A stretch of 64,000 nt of DNA from Geomonas paludis (GTDB lineage: Bacteria > Desulfobacterota > Desulfuromonadia > Geobacterales > Geobacteraceae). Under the pieces are notes generated by a model. That model ran no database searches. It saw nothing but the letters and a program-made list of their open reading frames with translations, and was not told the DNA's origin. Made by a program: the position numbers and the translations under genes. The stretch's first letter is position 1, and each line of letters opens with the position of its first letter. This document shows positions 7,475 through 16,400 of the stretch, piece after piece. The stretch is from positions 540,033 to 604,032 of the forward strand of contig NZ_BLXY01000001.1 of assembly GCF_014193585.1 (NCBI RefSeq), in the 5' to 3' direction.

Positions 7475-9133
7475 ATGAACGGGCTTGTCAAGGAAGGGTC
7501 CATCGGTGAGGTACTCTTCAAATCCCACATCATCACCGAGCACGAGTTGAGGGCCGCCCTCGAGGCGCAGAAGGTGTCGGGATGCCGGGTCGGCGAAGCG
7601 CTGGTCCGGATGGGTGTGGTCACCCAGGAGGACATCGACTGGGCGCTCGCCAACCAGCTGAACATCCCCTACGTACGACTCAAGAAGGAAAACATCGACC
7701 CCGCCGCGGTGGAGAAGGTCCCGGCCCAGCTGGCCAGGCGCCACAGCCTCTGCCCCGTGGTGCTCATCGGCAGCGAGCTGTCGGTGGCCATGGCCGACCC
7801 GCTCAACAAGGAGGCCATCGAGGAGCTCGCGCGCGTCTCCGGCTGCAACGTCAACATCTCGGTCGGCCTGATCCGCGAGATCAGGGAGATGCACGAGATC
7901 CTGTACGGGCCGGACGTGAGCCACCCGGAGCTGGGCTTCAGCTCCGGCCAGTTCAGCGCCAACGTCCTCGCCGCGGTCAACGCCGACCTGACCGGCGCCA
8001 TGCTCCTGAACCACCTGCTGTTGCGCGTGGTGCAGAAGAAGTTTTCCGGCGTCGCCCTGCAGCCCCTGGGAGACCAGGTGCGCGTCGCGGCGCGCAGCGG
8101 CCACAAGAGCATCGAACTGGGCAGGCTCGCCATGACCCACTACCCCCGCCTGACCGAGCGCATCCGGCGCCTGTCGGGACTCCCCGCCGAGGGGGAGGGG
8201 GCGGTCAGCGGCGTGCTGAAGTTCCTCTGGCAGGGGAAGAAAATCCCCTTCCAGGCGCTCCTCATGGCCGGCGACGGCGGCGAGTACGTGACGCTGCGGC
8301 TGCACACCGTCGCCCCGCAGCTGACCACCATGGACGACCTGGGGCTCACCCCGCGCCAGCGCGACGACCTGACCGCCCTCGCCGCCGCCAGGGACGGGCT
8401 GGTCCTCTTCGCCGGCCGTTCCTCCGAGGAGCGCAGCCGGCTCATCGACCTCTTCCTCGATTCCTGCGATCATGCCGACCGCAACGTGCTGCTGATCGGC
8501 GAGCGGCTCGGCCGCGGCAAGAGCCGTTTCCCCCGCCTTGCCAGCGTCCGTTGCAGCTGCGAGGACAACGCCGCCATCATCGGCGCGGCCATGGAGCACG
8601 ACCCGGACGTCCTGGTGATCGAGGACGTGACCGACTTCTCCACCTTCGTAGCGGCGAGCAAAGCGGTCATGCGCGGCAAGCTGGTGGTGGCGGGGATGTC
8701 GCACGCCAACAAGGGTGAGGTGCTCAAGCAGCTCATCTACCTGATCCAGAAGAACTACCTGATCCCCACCCACGTCAAGGGGATCGTTTCCAGTCGTTGC
8801 GCGCTGCTGTTGTGCCCCGACTGCAAGGAGCGCTACACCCCGGCGCCCGAGGAACTGGCGGCGCTCAGGCTGGTTCCCGGCGAGCGGGCGTATTTCCGCC
8901 CGGCCGGCTGCCCCACCTGCGACCAGACCGGCTACCGCGGCAAGAAGTACCTCCTGGACGTGATCCGCTTTGACAAGGATCTCCTGGAGGCGTTGGAGAT
9001 GATCCGCGACAGCGACGAGCTGGTTCGTTACCTCAGGGAGAACGGCTTCCGGGGCATCGCGGAGGAGGGGGCCGAGCTGCTGGAGCGGGGCGAGATCGCT
9101 CCCGGCGAGTACGTTGCCTCAATAATACTGTGA
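7475..9133 (+). CDS. PilB/GspE-like protein with degenerate nucleotide-binding site
   Basis: Residues 1-150 match the GspE/PilB N-terminal (MshEN-like) domain: IGEVLFKSHIITEHEL, VGEALVRMGVVTQEDIDWAL. The rest follows the secretion ATPase fold, including the zinc tetracysteine pair CPDCKERYTP and CPTCDQTGYRGKKYLLDVI. The Walker A position reads LFAGRSSEERSRL where active family members have VTGPTGSGKTTTL, so the Lys and Ser/Thr are lost. The Walker B region is DPDVLVIEDVTD instead of DPDVILVGEIRD, and the His box is AGMSHANKG. It is therefore probably a non-hydrolysing regulator or structural partner. It lies 24 nt upstream of pilT. GGAGG at 7 nt supports the start. Confidence 0.85.
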   Translation: MNGLVKEGSIGEVLFKSHIITEHELRAALEAQKVSGCRVGEALVRMGVVTQEDIDWALANQLNIPYVRLKKENIDPAAVEKVPAQLARRHSLCPVVLIGSELSVAMADPLNKEAIEELARVSGCNVNISVGLIREIREMHEILYGPDVSHPELGFSSGQFSANVLAAVNADLTGAMLLNHLLLRVVQKKFSGVALQPLGDQVRVAARSGHKSIELGRLAMTHYPRLTERIRRLSGLPAEGEGAVSGVLKFLWQGKKIPFQALLMAGDGGEYVTLRLHTVAPQLTTMDDLGLTPRQRDDLTALAAARDGLVLFAGRSSEERSRLIDLFLDSCDHADRNVLLIGERLGRGKSRFPRLASVRCSCEDNAAIIGAAMEHDPDVLVIEDVTDFSTFVAASKAVMRGKLVVAGMSHANKGEVLKQLIYLIQKNYLIPTHVKGIVSSRCALLLCPDCKERYTPAPEELAALRLVPGERAYFRPAGCPTCDQTGYRGKKYLLDVIRFDKDLLEALEMIRDSDELVRYLRENGFRGIAEEGAELLERGEIAPGEYVASIIL

Positions 9134-9157
9134 TGGATACAGTGACGGAGAGAACAC

Positions 9158-10231
9158 ATGGCAAGGATTGATGCGCTATTCAAGCTGCTAAACGACGCGG
9201 GAGCTTCCGATTTGCACCTCTCTTCGGGGTCCCCGCCGATCTTCCGTTTGCGCGGTGAGATGGAACGCCAGAACTTCAAGTCTCTGACCCATGAAGAGCT
9301 GAAGGCGATCCTGTACGAGATACTGACCCCCAAGCAGCGCGAGCAGTTCGAGGAGACGCACGACCTCGACTTCGCCTACTCGGTGCCGGGGCTGGCGCGC
9401 TTCCGCGGCAACTACATGATGCAGCATCGCGGCATCGCGGCCGTGTTCCGCATCATCCCGAGCAAGATCCTGTCCGCCGACGACCTGGGGCTCCCCGACG
9501 GCATCCGCAACATGACCAAGCTCAGGAAGGGGATGGTGCTGGTCACCGGCCCCACCGGGAGCGGCAAGTCGACCACCCTGGCCGCCATGATCGACCTGAT
9601 CAACAGCACCCGCCGCGAGCACATCCTGACCCTCGAGGACCCGCTGGAGTTCATCCACGAGAACAAGATGTCGCTGTTCAACCAGCGCCAGATCGGCGAG
9701 CACTCCCAGAGCTTCGCCAGCGCGCTCAGGGCGGCACTCAGGGAGGACCCGGACGTCATCCTGGTCGGCGAGATGCGCGACCTGGAGACCATCAGCCTCG
9801 CCATGAGCGCCGCCGAGACCGGTCACCTCGTCTTCGGCACCCTGCACACCAGTTCCGCCGCGAAGACGGTGGACCGTATCATCGACGTGTTCCCGAAGGA
9901 CGCCCAGGAGCAGGTACGCGCCATCCTCTCCGAGTCGCTCAAGGGGGTCGTCTGCCAGCAGCTTCTGAAGACCGCGGACGGCAAGGGGCGCGCCGCCGCG
10001 CAGGAGATCATGGTCTGGAACCCGGCCATCGGCAACCTGATCCGCGAGGGCAAGACCTTCCAGATCCCCTCCATCATGCAGACCGGCAGGAAGGACGGCA
10101 TGCAGCTCATGGATCAGCACATCCTGGACCTGTTGAAGACCAAGCGCGTGTCACCCGAGGAAGCCTACCGCTGCTGCCAGGACAAGCGCCAGTTCGAGCA
10201 GTACCTGACCGCGCCGCCGCAGGAGCATTAA
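9158..10231 (+). CDS. pilT: Type IV pilus retraction ATPase
   Basis: PilT hexamers power pilus depolymerisation at the inner membrane. The 357-aa protein has an N-terminal PAS-like domain (ASDLHLSSGSPP), an intact Walker A GPTGSGKSTTL, Walker B DPDVILVGEMRD, the His box GTLHTSSAAKTVDR, and the PilT-specific AIRNLIRE-like motif as AIGNLIREGKTFQI. It probably shares a transcript with the degenerate PilB-like gene upstream. Geobacters carry several pilT paralogues; which one this is cannot be told. A long inverted-repeat element follows the stop immediately. Confidence 0.93.
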   Translation: MARIDALFKLLNDAGASDLHLSSGSPPIFRLRGEMERQNFKSLTHEELKAILYEILTPKQREQFEETHDLDFAYSVPGLARFRGNYMMQHRGIAAVFRIIPSKILSADDLGLPDGIRNMTKLRKGMVLVTGPTGSGKSTTLAAMIDLINSTRREHILTLEDPLEFIHENKMSLFNQRQIGEHSQSFASALRAALREDPDVILVGEMRDLETISLAMSAAETGHLVFGTLHTSSAAKTVDRIIDVFPKDAQEQVRAILSESLKGVVCQQLLKTADGKGRAAAQEIMVWNPAIGNLIREGKTFQIPSIMQTGRKDGMQLMDQHILDLLKTKRVSPEEAYRCCQDKRQFEQYLTAPPQEH

Positions 10232-10235
10232 AGGC

Positions 10236-10437
10236 AAAAACCGTTGGCCACGGAGAAAATCTGAGAACTTCGGAGAAAACCAAAGGACTGTAACTACAAA
10301 ACCATTGGCAGGGAGAACTTCTGAGAACATCTGAGAAAGGCACAGGGACAACAGCTTTTGGGGTTAACCTGAAGTCTTGTTTTTTCGCCTCTCTCCGATT
10401 TTCTCAGATTTTCTCCGTGGCCAATGGTTTTTTGTTT
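10236..10437. repeat. Compound inverted-repeat element, left copy
   Basis: Three versions of one ~40-bp unit containing CCATTGGCCACGGAGAAAAT. Two are direct (10237-10280 and 10297-10340) and one inverted (10390-10437). Unit 1 and unit 3 are nearly perfect complements, so a transcript would form a ~40-bp hairpin with a ~110-nt loop. The same three-unit layout recurs after the aminotransferase gene. No ORF lies inside. Confidence 0.9.
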
Positions 10438-10452
10438 TTAGGAGGGACGTAG

Positions 10453-11622
10453 ATGAAGTTTCCCGTGTCGGAACTGATCGAAAGGGTCCACCCGCCGCCG
10501 ATCTCGGAGGTGAAGGGGTGGCTGGCGGCAGCGAACCCGAAGCTGGCACTGATCGACCTCTGCCAGGCGATCCCGGATTACCCGCCCCCGCCGGAACTGA
10601 TCGACCACCTGGAACTGGTGATGCGCGACCCGCTCACCTCGCGCTACAGCATCGACGAGGGGCTCCCCGAGGTGCGCGAGTCGGTCTGCCGCGCTTACCG
10701 GCGCCTTTACGACGCCCGCATCGACCCTTCCCAGATCTGTCTCACCATCGGGGCAAGCCAGGCGCTCTGGCTCGCCATGGTGACCCTGTGCCGGGCGGGC
10801 GACGAGGTCATCGTGCAGCTGCCCGCTTACTTCGACCACCCCATGGCGCTCGCCGTCCTCGGCATTCGCTGCGTCTTCGCCCCCTTCGACGAAACGAGCG
10901 GCGGCCTCCCCGACCCCGCCACCATCGCCGGCCTGATCACGGCCAGGACGCGCGCCATCCTCCTGGTCACCCCCAGTAACCCCACCGGAGCGGTGACCCC
11001 GTCCGAGACCATCGACGAGCTCCATGCATTGGCGCGGCGCCACAACGTGGCGCTGGTGCTCGACGAGACCTACAACAGCTTCATCACCGGCGGCGTCCGG
11101 CCTCACGACCTGTTCCGGGACCCTGACTGGGGCGACCACTTCGTGCACATTGCCTCCTTCGGCAAGACCTTCGCGCTCACCGGGTACCGTGCCGGGATGC
11201 TGGCGGCATCTGCCAGGTTCATCGAGCATGCCCTGAAGGCCCAGGACACCATGGCGGTGTGCCAGCCCCGGGTCACGCAGCACGCGGTGCAGTACGGTTT
11301 TGAGCATCTTTCCGGGTGGGTGGCGCAAAACCGGGTCATGATGGAGCGGCGCCACGAGGTGTTCCGGGCCGAGATGGCTAAGTCCGGCAACCCGTTCCGG
11401 CTGGTGGCGAGCGGTCCCTTCTTCGGTTGGGTGGCGCATCCCTGTGCGGGGAAGAGCGGCCGTGCGGTGGCAAGGCGGCTGGTCGAGGAGTCGGGGATGC
11501 TGCTTCTGCCGGGCGAGGTGTTCGGGCCGGGGCTGGAGGGGTATCTGAGGCTCGCCTTCGGGAACATCAAGGAGGAGGTCATCCCCGAGGCGGTGCAGAG
11601 GTTCCGGGAATTCCAAACCTGA
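10453..11622 (+). CDS. PLP-dependent class I/II aminotransferase
   Basis: 389 aa, fold-type I. The substrate region has LTIGASQALWLAM, the PLP-phosphate and ring contacts are VTPSNPTGAV and LVLDETYNSF, and the Schiff-base lysine is in SFGKTFALTGYRAG. The C-terminal arginine motif is YLRLAFGN. It groups by eye with the aspartate/arginine/methionine aminotransferase superfamily; the substrate cannot be deduced. GGAGGG 6 nt upstream fixes the start. The gene stands alone and is bracketed by two copies of the same inverted-repeat element, which suggests it has its own transcript and possibly moved as a unit. Confidence 0.85.
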   Translation: MKFPVSELIERVHPPPISEVKGWLAAANPKLALIDLCQAIPDYPPPPELIDHLELVMRDPLTSRYSIDEGLPEVRESVCRAYRRLYDARIDPSQICLTIGASQALWLAMVTLCRAGDEVIVQLPAYFDHPMALAVLGIRCVFAPFDETSGGLPDPATIAGLITARTRAILLVTPSNPTGAVTPSETIDELHALARRHNVALVLDETYNSFITGGVRPHDLFRDPDWGDHFVHIASFGKTFALTGYRAGMLAASARFIEHALKAQDTMAVCQPRVTQHAVQYGFEHLSGWVAQNRVMMERRHEVFRAEMAKSGNPFRLVASGPFFGWVAHPCAGKSGRAVARRLVEESGMLLLPGEVFGPGLEGYLRLAFGNIKEEVIPEAVQRFREFQT

Positions 11623-11626
11623 AACC

Positions 11627-11817
11627 CAAACCATTAGCCACGGAGAAAATCTGAGAACTTCGGAGAAAACCTTTAAACGGGAAAAACAAAACCATTGGCA
11701 AGGAGCACATCTCAGGACCTCTGAGAAAACCTTTTAAAGGTTCAACACCCAAAAGCCTTTCGCTTTTAGGTGTTCTCAGATTTCCTCAGATTTTCTCCGT
11801 GGCCAATGGTTTTGTTT
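11627..11817. repeat. Compound inverted-repeat element, right copy
   Basis: Same arrangement as the copy upstream of the aminotransferase: direct units at 11627-11671 and 11686-11731, inverted unit at 11771-11815 ending in GTGGCCAATGGTTTT. It lies between the convergent aminotransferase and hydrolase genes, so it could serve as a bidirectional terminator. Confidence 0.9.
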
Positions 11818-11830
11818 TTTTCTCCTGGTT

Positions 11831-12670
11831 TTACAGCGCTTCTTGCAGGAAATCGATCAACCCGTCGTTCACTTCTTCGGCGTGGGTCCAGTTGAGGCCG
11901 TGCGGGGCGCCGGCAACGACGATGAGACGGCTTCCCTCGACTGCCTCATGGGTACGGCTCCCGGAGGCGGCGAAGGGGACGATGCGGTCGTCGTCGCCAT
12001 GAATGACCAGGGTCGGGATCTTGATGCTCAACAGGTCGTCCCGGAAATCGGTAAGCCACGAGTGCACGCAGGCCAGCGTGGCGATGGGTGAGGCCATGGC
12101 CGCGATGTCCCAGCTCAGCCGCAGCACCTCTGCGCTCACCTTCTTCCCCCCGAAGGCATGCACGTTGTAGAAGTTGGCCAGGAAACTGGTCAGAAAGGAG
12201 AGCCGGTCGCTCCTGATCCCCTGCCTGATCCCCTGGAAGATGTCGCCATCCAGCCCCGCCGGGTTATCCGGCCTCTTCAGTAGAAACGGCGTCACCGCCG
12301 CCATGAACACCGCTTTCCGGATGCGCTCGCTGCCGTAGCGCCCCAGGTAGCGCGCCACCTCACCGCCTCCCATCGAAAAGCCGACCAGCACCGCGTCACG
12401 CAGGTCCAGCGCGTTCAAAAGCATGTTGAGATCGGCCGCCAGCGTGTCGTAGTCGTAGCCGGTCGCGGGCCTGCCGGACTGTCCGAAGCCGCGCCGGTCG
12501 TAGGTCACCACCCGATACCCGGCCTCCAGCAGGGCGGGCACCTGCCGCTCCCATGACCTGCCGCTCAGCGGCCAGCCGTGGATCAGCACCACCGGCTGCC
12601 CTTCCCCTAAGTCCTCATAATACAGATCGATGTTGCACGAATTCTCCTTCCCCACGGTGATGTAACTCAT
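11831..12670 (-). CDS. Alpha/beta hydrolase (non-haem chloroperoxidase-like)
   Basis: 279 aa with a complete serine hydrolase triad. The oxyanion strand is HGWPLSGRSW, the nucleophile elbow GFSMGGGEVARYLGRYG (Ser near 98), the acid is in IPTLVIHGDDDRIVP, and the histidine in AGAPHGLNWTH. The GWPLSG and DRRGFGQSGRP motifs are typical of the cofactor-free chloroperoxidase/esterase/arylesterase group. There is no signal peptide, so it is cytosolic. The natural substrate is unknown. A Shine-Dalgarno (AAGGAGG) lies upstream. It is monocistronic, with long untranslated DNA on its 5' side. Confidence 0.85.
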   Translation of the reverse strand: MSYITVGKENSCNIDLYYEDLGEGQPVVLIHGWPLSGRSWERQVPALLEAGYRVVTYDRRGFGQSGRPATGYDYDTLAADLNMLLNALDLRDAVLVGFSMGGGEVARYLGRYGSERIRKAVFMAAVTPFLLKRPDNPAGLDGDIFQGIRQGIRSDRLSFLTSFLANFYNVHAFGGKKVSAEVLRLSWDIAAMASPIATLACVHSWLTDFRDDLLSIKIPTLVIHGDDDRIVPFAASGSRTHEAVEGSRLIVVAGAPHGLNWTHAEEVNDGLIDFLQEAL

Positions 12671-13140
12671 CGGAACCTCCTTACCTACGCACCCTTTTCC
12701 GGTGGTCAGCTAGCGGTTATCCGGCAATCGAATCCGGCGCAAAGTGTTCAGATACAGCATTTCGCGGACAAGTCAAATCAGGCCCCGGCCGCCGAGGTTT
12801 AGCCGGGCGCAGTGCGTGACACTGGCGCGATCGGCTGCCGGGTGAAGGGGTGCAAAAAAACTTGCACTTGCATTTAAATGCACTCGGCGCCCCTGAAACT
12901 ATGACTGACGCGGGTTTGCACTCATTTCGCTTCCGGCATTACTTCCAACTCGCGACAGCCGTCACTGTCCGAAGTTGCGCCTGTTCAGGCTGCAAGTAAC
13001 CGAATAATTGAGAAAAATTTTTTTTATGACTTGTGGCACGGTCCCTGTAATTACTTGGGCATTGGTTCGGCCAAAACGGACTGGACCTGTGATCGAAAAC
13101 GGTGACGTGAAAACTACAGGGCGCAAAGGAGGAAACGGTT
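12671..13140. other. Intergenic region between divergent hydrolase and multicopper oxidase genes
   Basis: No gene seen. It holds a perfect 14-bp palindrome TGCATTTAAATGCA at 12869-12882, an operator candidate, and a sigma54-like promoter (listed separately) close to the multicopper oxidase operon. Confidence 0.6.
13034..13049 (+). promoter_or_regulatory. Possible sigma54 promoter
   Basis: TGGCACG-GTCC-CTGTA matches the sigma54 -24 element perfectly (TGGCACG), with correct spacing to a weaker -12 element (CTGTA against TTGCA; GT instead of GC). It lies about 90 nt upstream of the small exported protein gene. The imperfect -12 lowers confidence. Confidence 0.4.
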
Positions 13141-13359
13141 ATGAGGCGATTAATGACAATGACAGCGGGGCTGATACTGACCCTGGCGTTGGCGGTAGCC
13201 GCAAATGCTGCTCCGGCCGGGAAGGGAACGGCTCCAAAGACAGGGAAGGGCATCCAGAATGCCAAGAAGGTAGCGCAGGCCAAGATGGATCGAAGCAAGA
13301 AAATGCAGGATTTGGAAAAGAAAGGGCATGCCAAGAGACAACAGGCGATGAAGAGGTAA
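13141..13359 (+). CDS. Small exported Lys-rich protein
   Basis: 72 aa. A clear signal peptide (LILTLALAVAANAAPA, cleavage after about residue 23) precedes a ~48-residue mature part that is highly basic (AKKVAQAKMDRSKKMQDLEK) and predicted helical. It has no cysteines or haem motif. AAAGGAGG 9 nt upstream supports the start. It sits 43 nt upstream of the multicopper oxidase and is probably its operon partner. No family is recognised; a periplasmic chaperone or a polyanion-binding role is only speculation. Confidence 0.75.
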   Translation: MRRLMTMTAGLILTLALAVAANAAPAGKGTAPKTGKGIQNAKKVAQAKMDRSKKMQDLEKKGHAKRQQAMKR

Positions 13360-13402
13360 ACCAGCACAGAAACGACCTTGATATGTGGAAAAGGAGGAAG
13401 TT

Positions 13403-16400
13403 ATGGACAGGCTGAGAACGACATTGGTAGCGTGCCTGGCAACGCTGGTGATCACGCTGTGGGGACTGGCTCCCCCGCCAGCACAGGCCATCGACGAAAC
13501 GAAAGTCCCTCATTACTTCGGACCGGCTCCCAACTGGGCGCTGAGCCCGCTGCCGACGGTCGACCCGGTCACGGGTGCTGCTTCCGGCGGCATCAAGAAG
13601 TTCGTGAACCGCTTGCCGGGTTTAGGCGAGGCTAACGCCAACGACCTGGGCCAGTATCTCCCGGTGGCAGTCGCCGACACCACCACCTATCCTGATGCCG
13701 ACTACTACGAGATCGGCGTCGTGCAGTACCGCCAGAAGATGCATTCCGACCTGCCGCCGACCCTGCTGCGCGGCTACGTTCAGCTTTCCACCACGGTGGT
13801 CCCCGGCCAGCAGGTGCCCCTCTCCAATGCCCTGGTCGATGGCAGCACCGTATCCATCGCCGGCTACACCGGCGTAACACCGCCCAACTACCTCGGACCC
13901 GTGATCGTTGCGCAGAAGGACCGCCCGGTGCGGATACTGTTCCGCAACCTGTTGCCGTCCGGCGCCGGCGGCGACCTGTTCCTGCCGGTCGACTCGACCA
14001 TGATGGGCTCCGGCATGGGCCCCATGTCGATGATGACTCCGATGGATTCCGGTACGGTCACCGACCAGGTGCGTAACCCGATGTGCACCGACGGGCCCAA
14101 GTCCGACATGTGCTTCAAGGACGACCGGGCCACCCTGCACCTGCACGGCGGCGTGACCCCGTGGATCAGCGACGGCACGCCGCACCAGTGGATCACCCCC
14201 AAAGACGAGATGACGCCCTGGCCTGCCGGCGTCAGCGTGAAGAACGTCCCCGACATGCCCGATCCGGGCCCCGGCGCCATGACCTTCTTCTACACCAACC
14301 AGCAGAGCGCGCGTCTCATGTTCTACCACGACCACTCCTGGGGCATCACCCGCCTCAACGTCTACGCCGGCGAGGCTGCCGGTTACCTGATCCAGGACCA
14401 GACCGAGCAGGCGCTGATCAGCAAGGGGCTCATCCCCGGGCCGGACAGCACCATCCCGCTCATCGTCCAGGACCGCACCTTCGTGCCGCAGGGCGACAAG
14501 GTCACCCGCACCGGGCAGCTCTACGACCAGGACCCGACCTGGGATGCCGACCGCTGGGGCGGCTTCGGCAACCTCTGGTACCACCACGTTTACATGCCGG
14601 CGCAAAACCCGGGCGACCCGAGCGGCATGAGCGCCTTCGGCCGCTGGATGTACGGCCCCTGGTTCTGGCCCCCGGCAAAACCGATGTACCCGCCGATCCC
14701 GAACCCGCGCTACAACATGGACCCGGCCACCGCCTTCACCACGCCGCTTCCCGTACCGTGCAACCTGAACGACCCGACCACCTGGCAGTACCAGACCGAC
14801 CCGTTCTGCGAGCCTGAGTTGATTCCGGGCACCCCGAACATCTCGGTGGGCATGGAGCAGTTCAACGACACGCCGGTGGTCAACGGCACCGTCTACCCGT
14901 ACACCACGGTCGATCCCAAGGCGTACCGCCTGCGCATCCTGAACGCCGCCAACGACCGCTTCTTCAACCTGCACATGTACGTTGCCGACGTCAACACCGC
15001 CAGCAGCTCCCTCAACGCCGAAGGCAACCCGATCGGCGGCACCGAAGTGGCCTTCAAGGCGGCCGAACTGGCAGCAGCGCAGCTCGACCCCGTCGTGTTC
15101 CCGACTCCGGACACCACCCTCTCCCCGAAAGGGCCGGACTGGATCCAGATCGGCAGCGAGGGCGGCTTCCTCCCGGCGCCGGCGGTGATCCCGCCGCAGC
15201 CCATCACCTGGATCACCGACCCCACCCGTTTCGACGTGGGTAACGTGGACCAGCACTCCCTGGCACTGGCGCCGGCCGAGAGGGCGGACGTGATCGTCGA
15301 CTTCTCCAAGTACGCCGGCCAGACGCTGATCCTCTACAACGACGCCCCGGCGGCCTACCCGGCCCGCGTGGCGAGCTACGACTACTACACCGGCGCCCCC
15401 GACCTCTCTCCGGTCGGCGCCCCCGGCGTAATCCCGGGCTACGGCCCCAACACCAGGACCGTGATGCAGATCAGGGTCAACCCGCTGCCCGATCCGACCG
15501 TGACCCCGGCACCCTTCGACCTCGCCGCGCTGCAGGCAGCGTTCGCGCACCAGGCCGACGGCTCCGGCGTCTTCGAATCCGGCCAGCATCCGATTATCGT
15601 CGGCCAGGCCGCCTACAACTCCGCCTACGGCACCAACTTCCCGGCCGCCGGCTACTGCAACGCACCGGGCAGCACCAAGCAGTCCTGCGACGGCTTCGCC
15701 CGCATCTCGGACCAGGGCGGCGACCTCTTCGGCTTCAACACGCTGGCCTCCCCGACCACGAAGCTGCAGATCCCGCTTGAGCCGAAGGCCCTGCACGACG
15801 AGATGAACGCGGTAGCCTTCGACGAGTTCGGCAGGATGACCGCCAACATCGGCATCGAAGCGGTCCCGGCTGCCCCGGGTGCCCAGAACGTCACACTCTA
15901 TCCGTACGTCAACCCGGCCACGGAACTGATCGACGGCACCAACCTGCCCAAGGGCGACCTGAACGTCACCCCGATCTCGACCCAGGACGGCACCCAGATC
16001 TGGAAGATCACCCACAACGGCGTCGATACCCACCCGATCCACTTCCACCTCTACGACGTGCAGGTGCTCAACCGCGTGACCTGGGACAACATCATCATCC
16101 CGCCGGATGCCAACGAGCTCGGCTGGAAAGACACCGTGCGCATCAGCCCGCTGGAGGACACCATCGTCGCCCTGAGGCCGATCATCCCGACGCTGCCGTT
16201 CGAAATCCCGAACAGCATCAGGCTGCTCAACCCGATGATGCCGGCCGGCTCCACCGCGATGTTCGAGCCTACCGATGTCTTAGGCAACCCGACCAATCCG
16301 ATCATCAACCAGCTGGTCAACTTCGGTTGGGAATACGTATGGCATTGCCACATCCTGAGCCACGAAGAGATGGACATGATGCGTCCGGTCTCCCTGGCGC

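Noticed and set aside
13622-16048. 808-codon open frame antisense to the multicopper oxidase
   Set aside because: Shadow frame caused by GC codon bias; the + strand shows all copper motifs.
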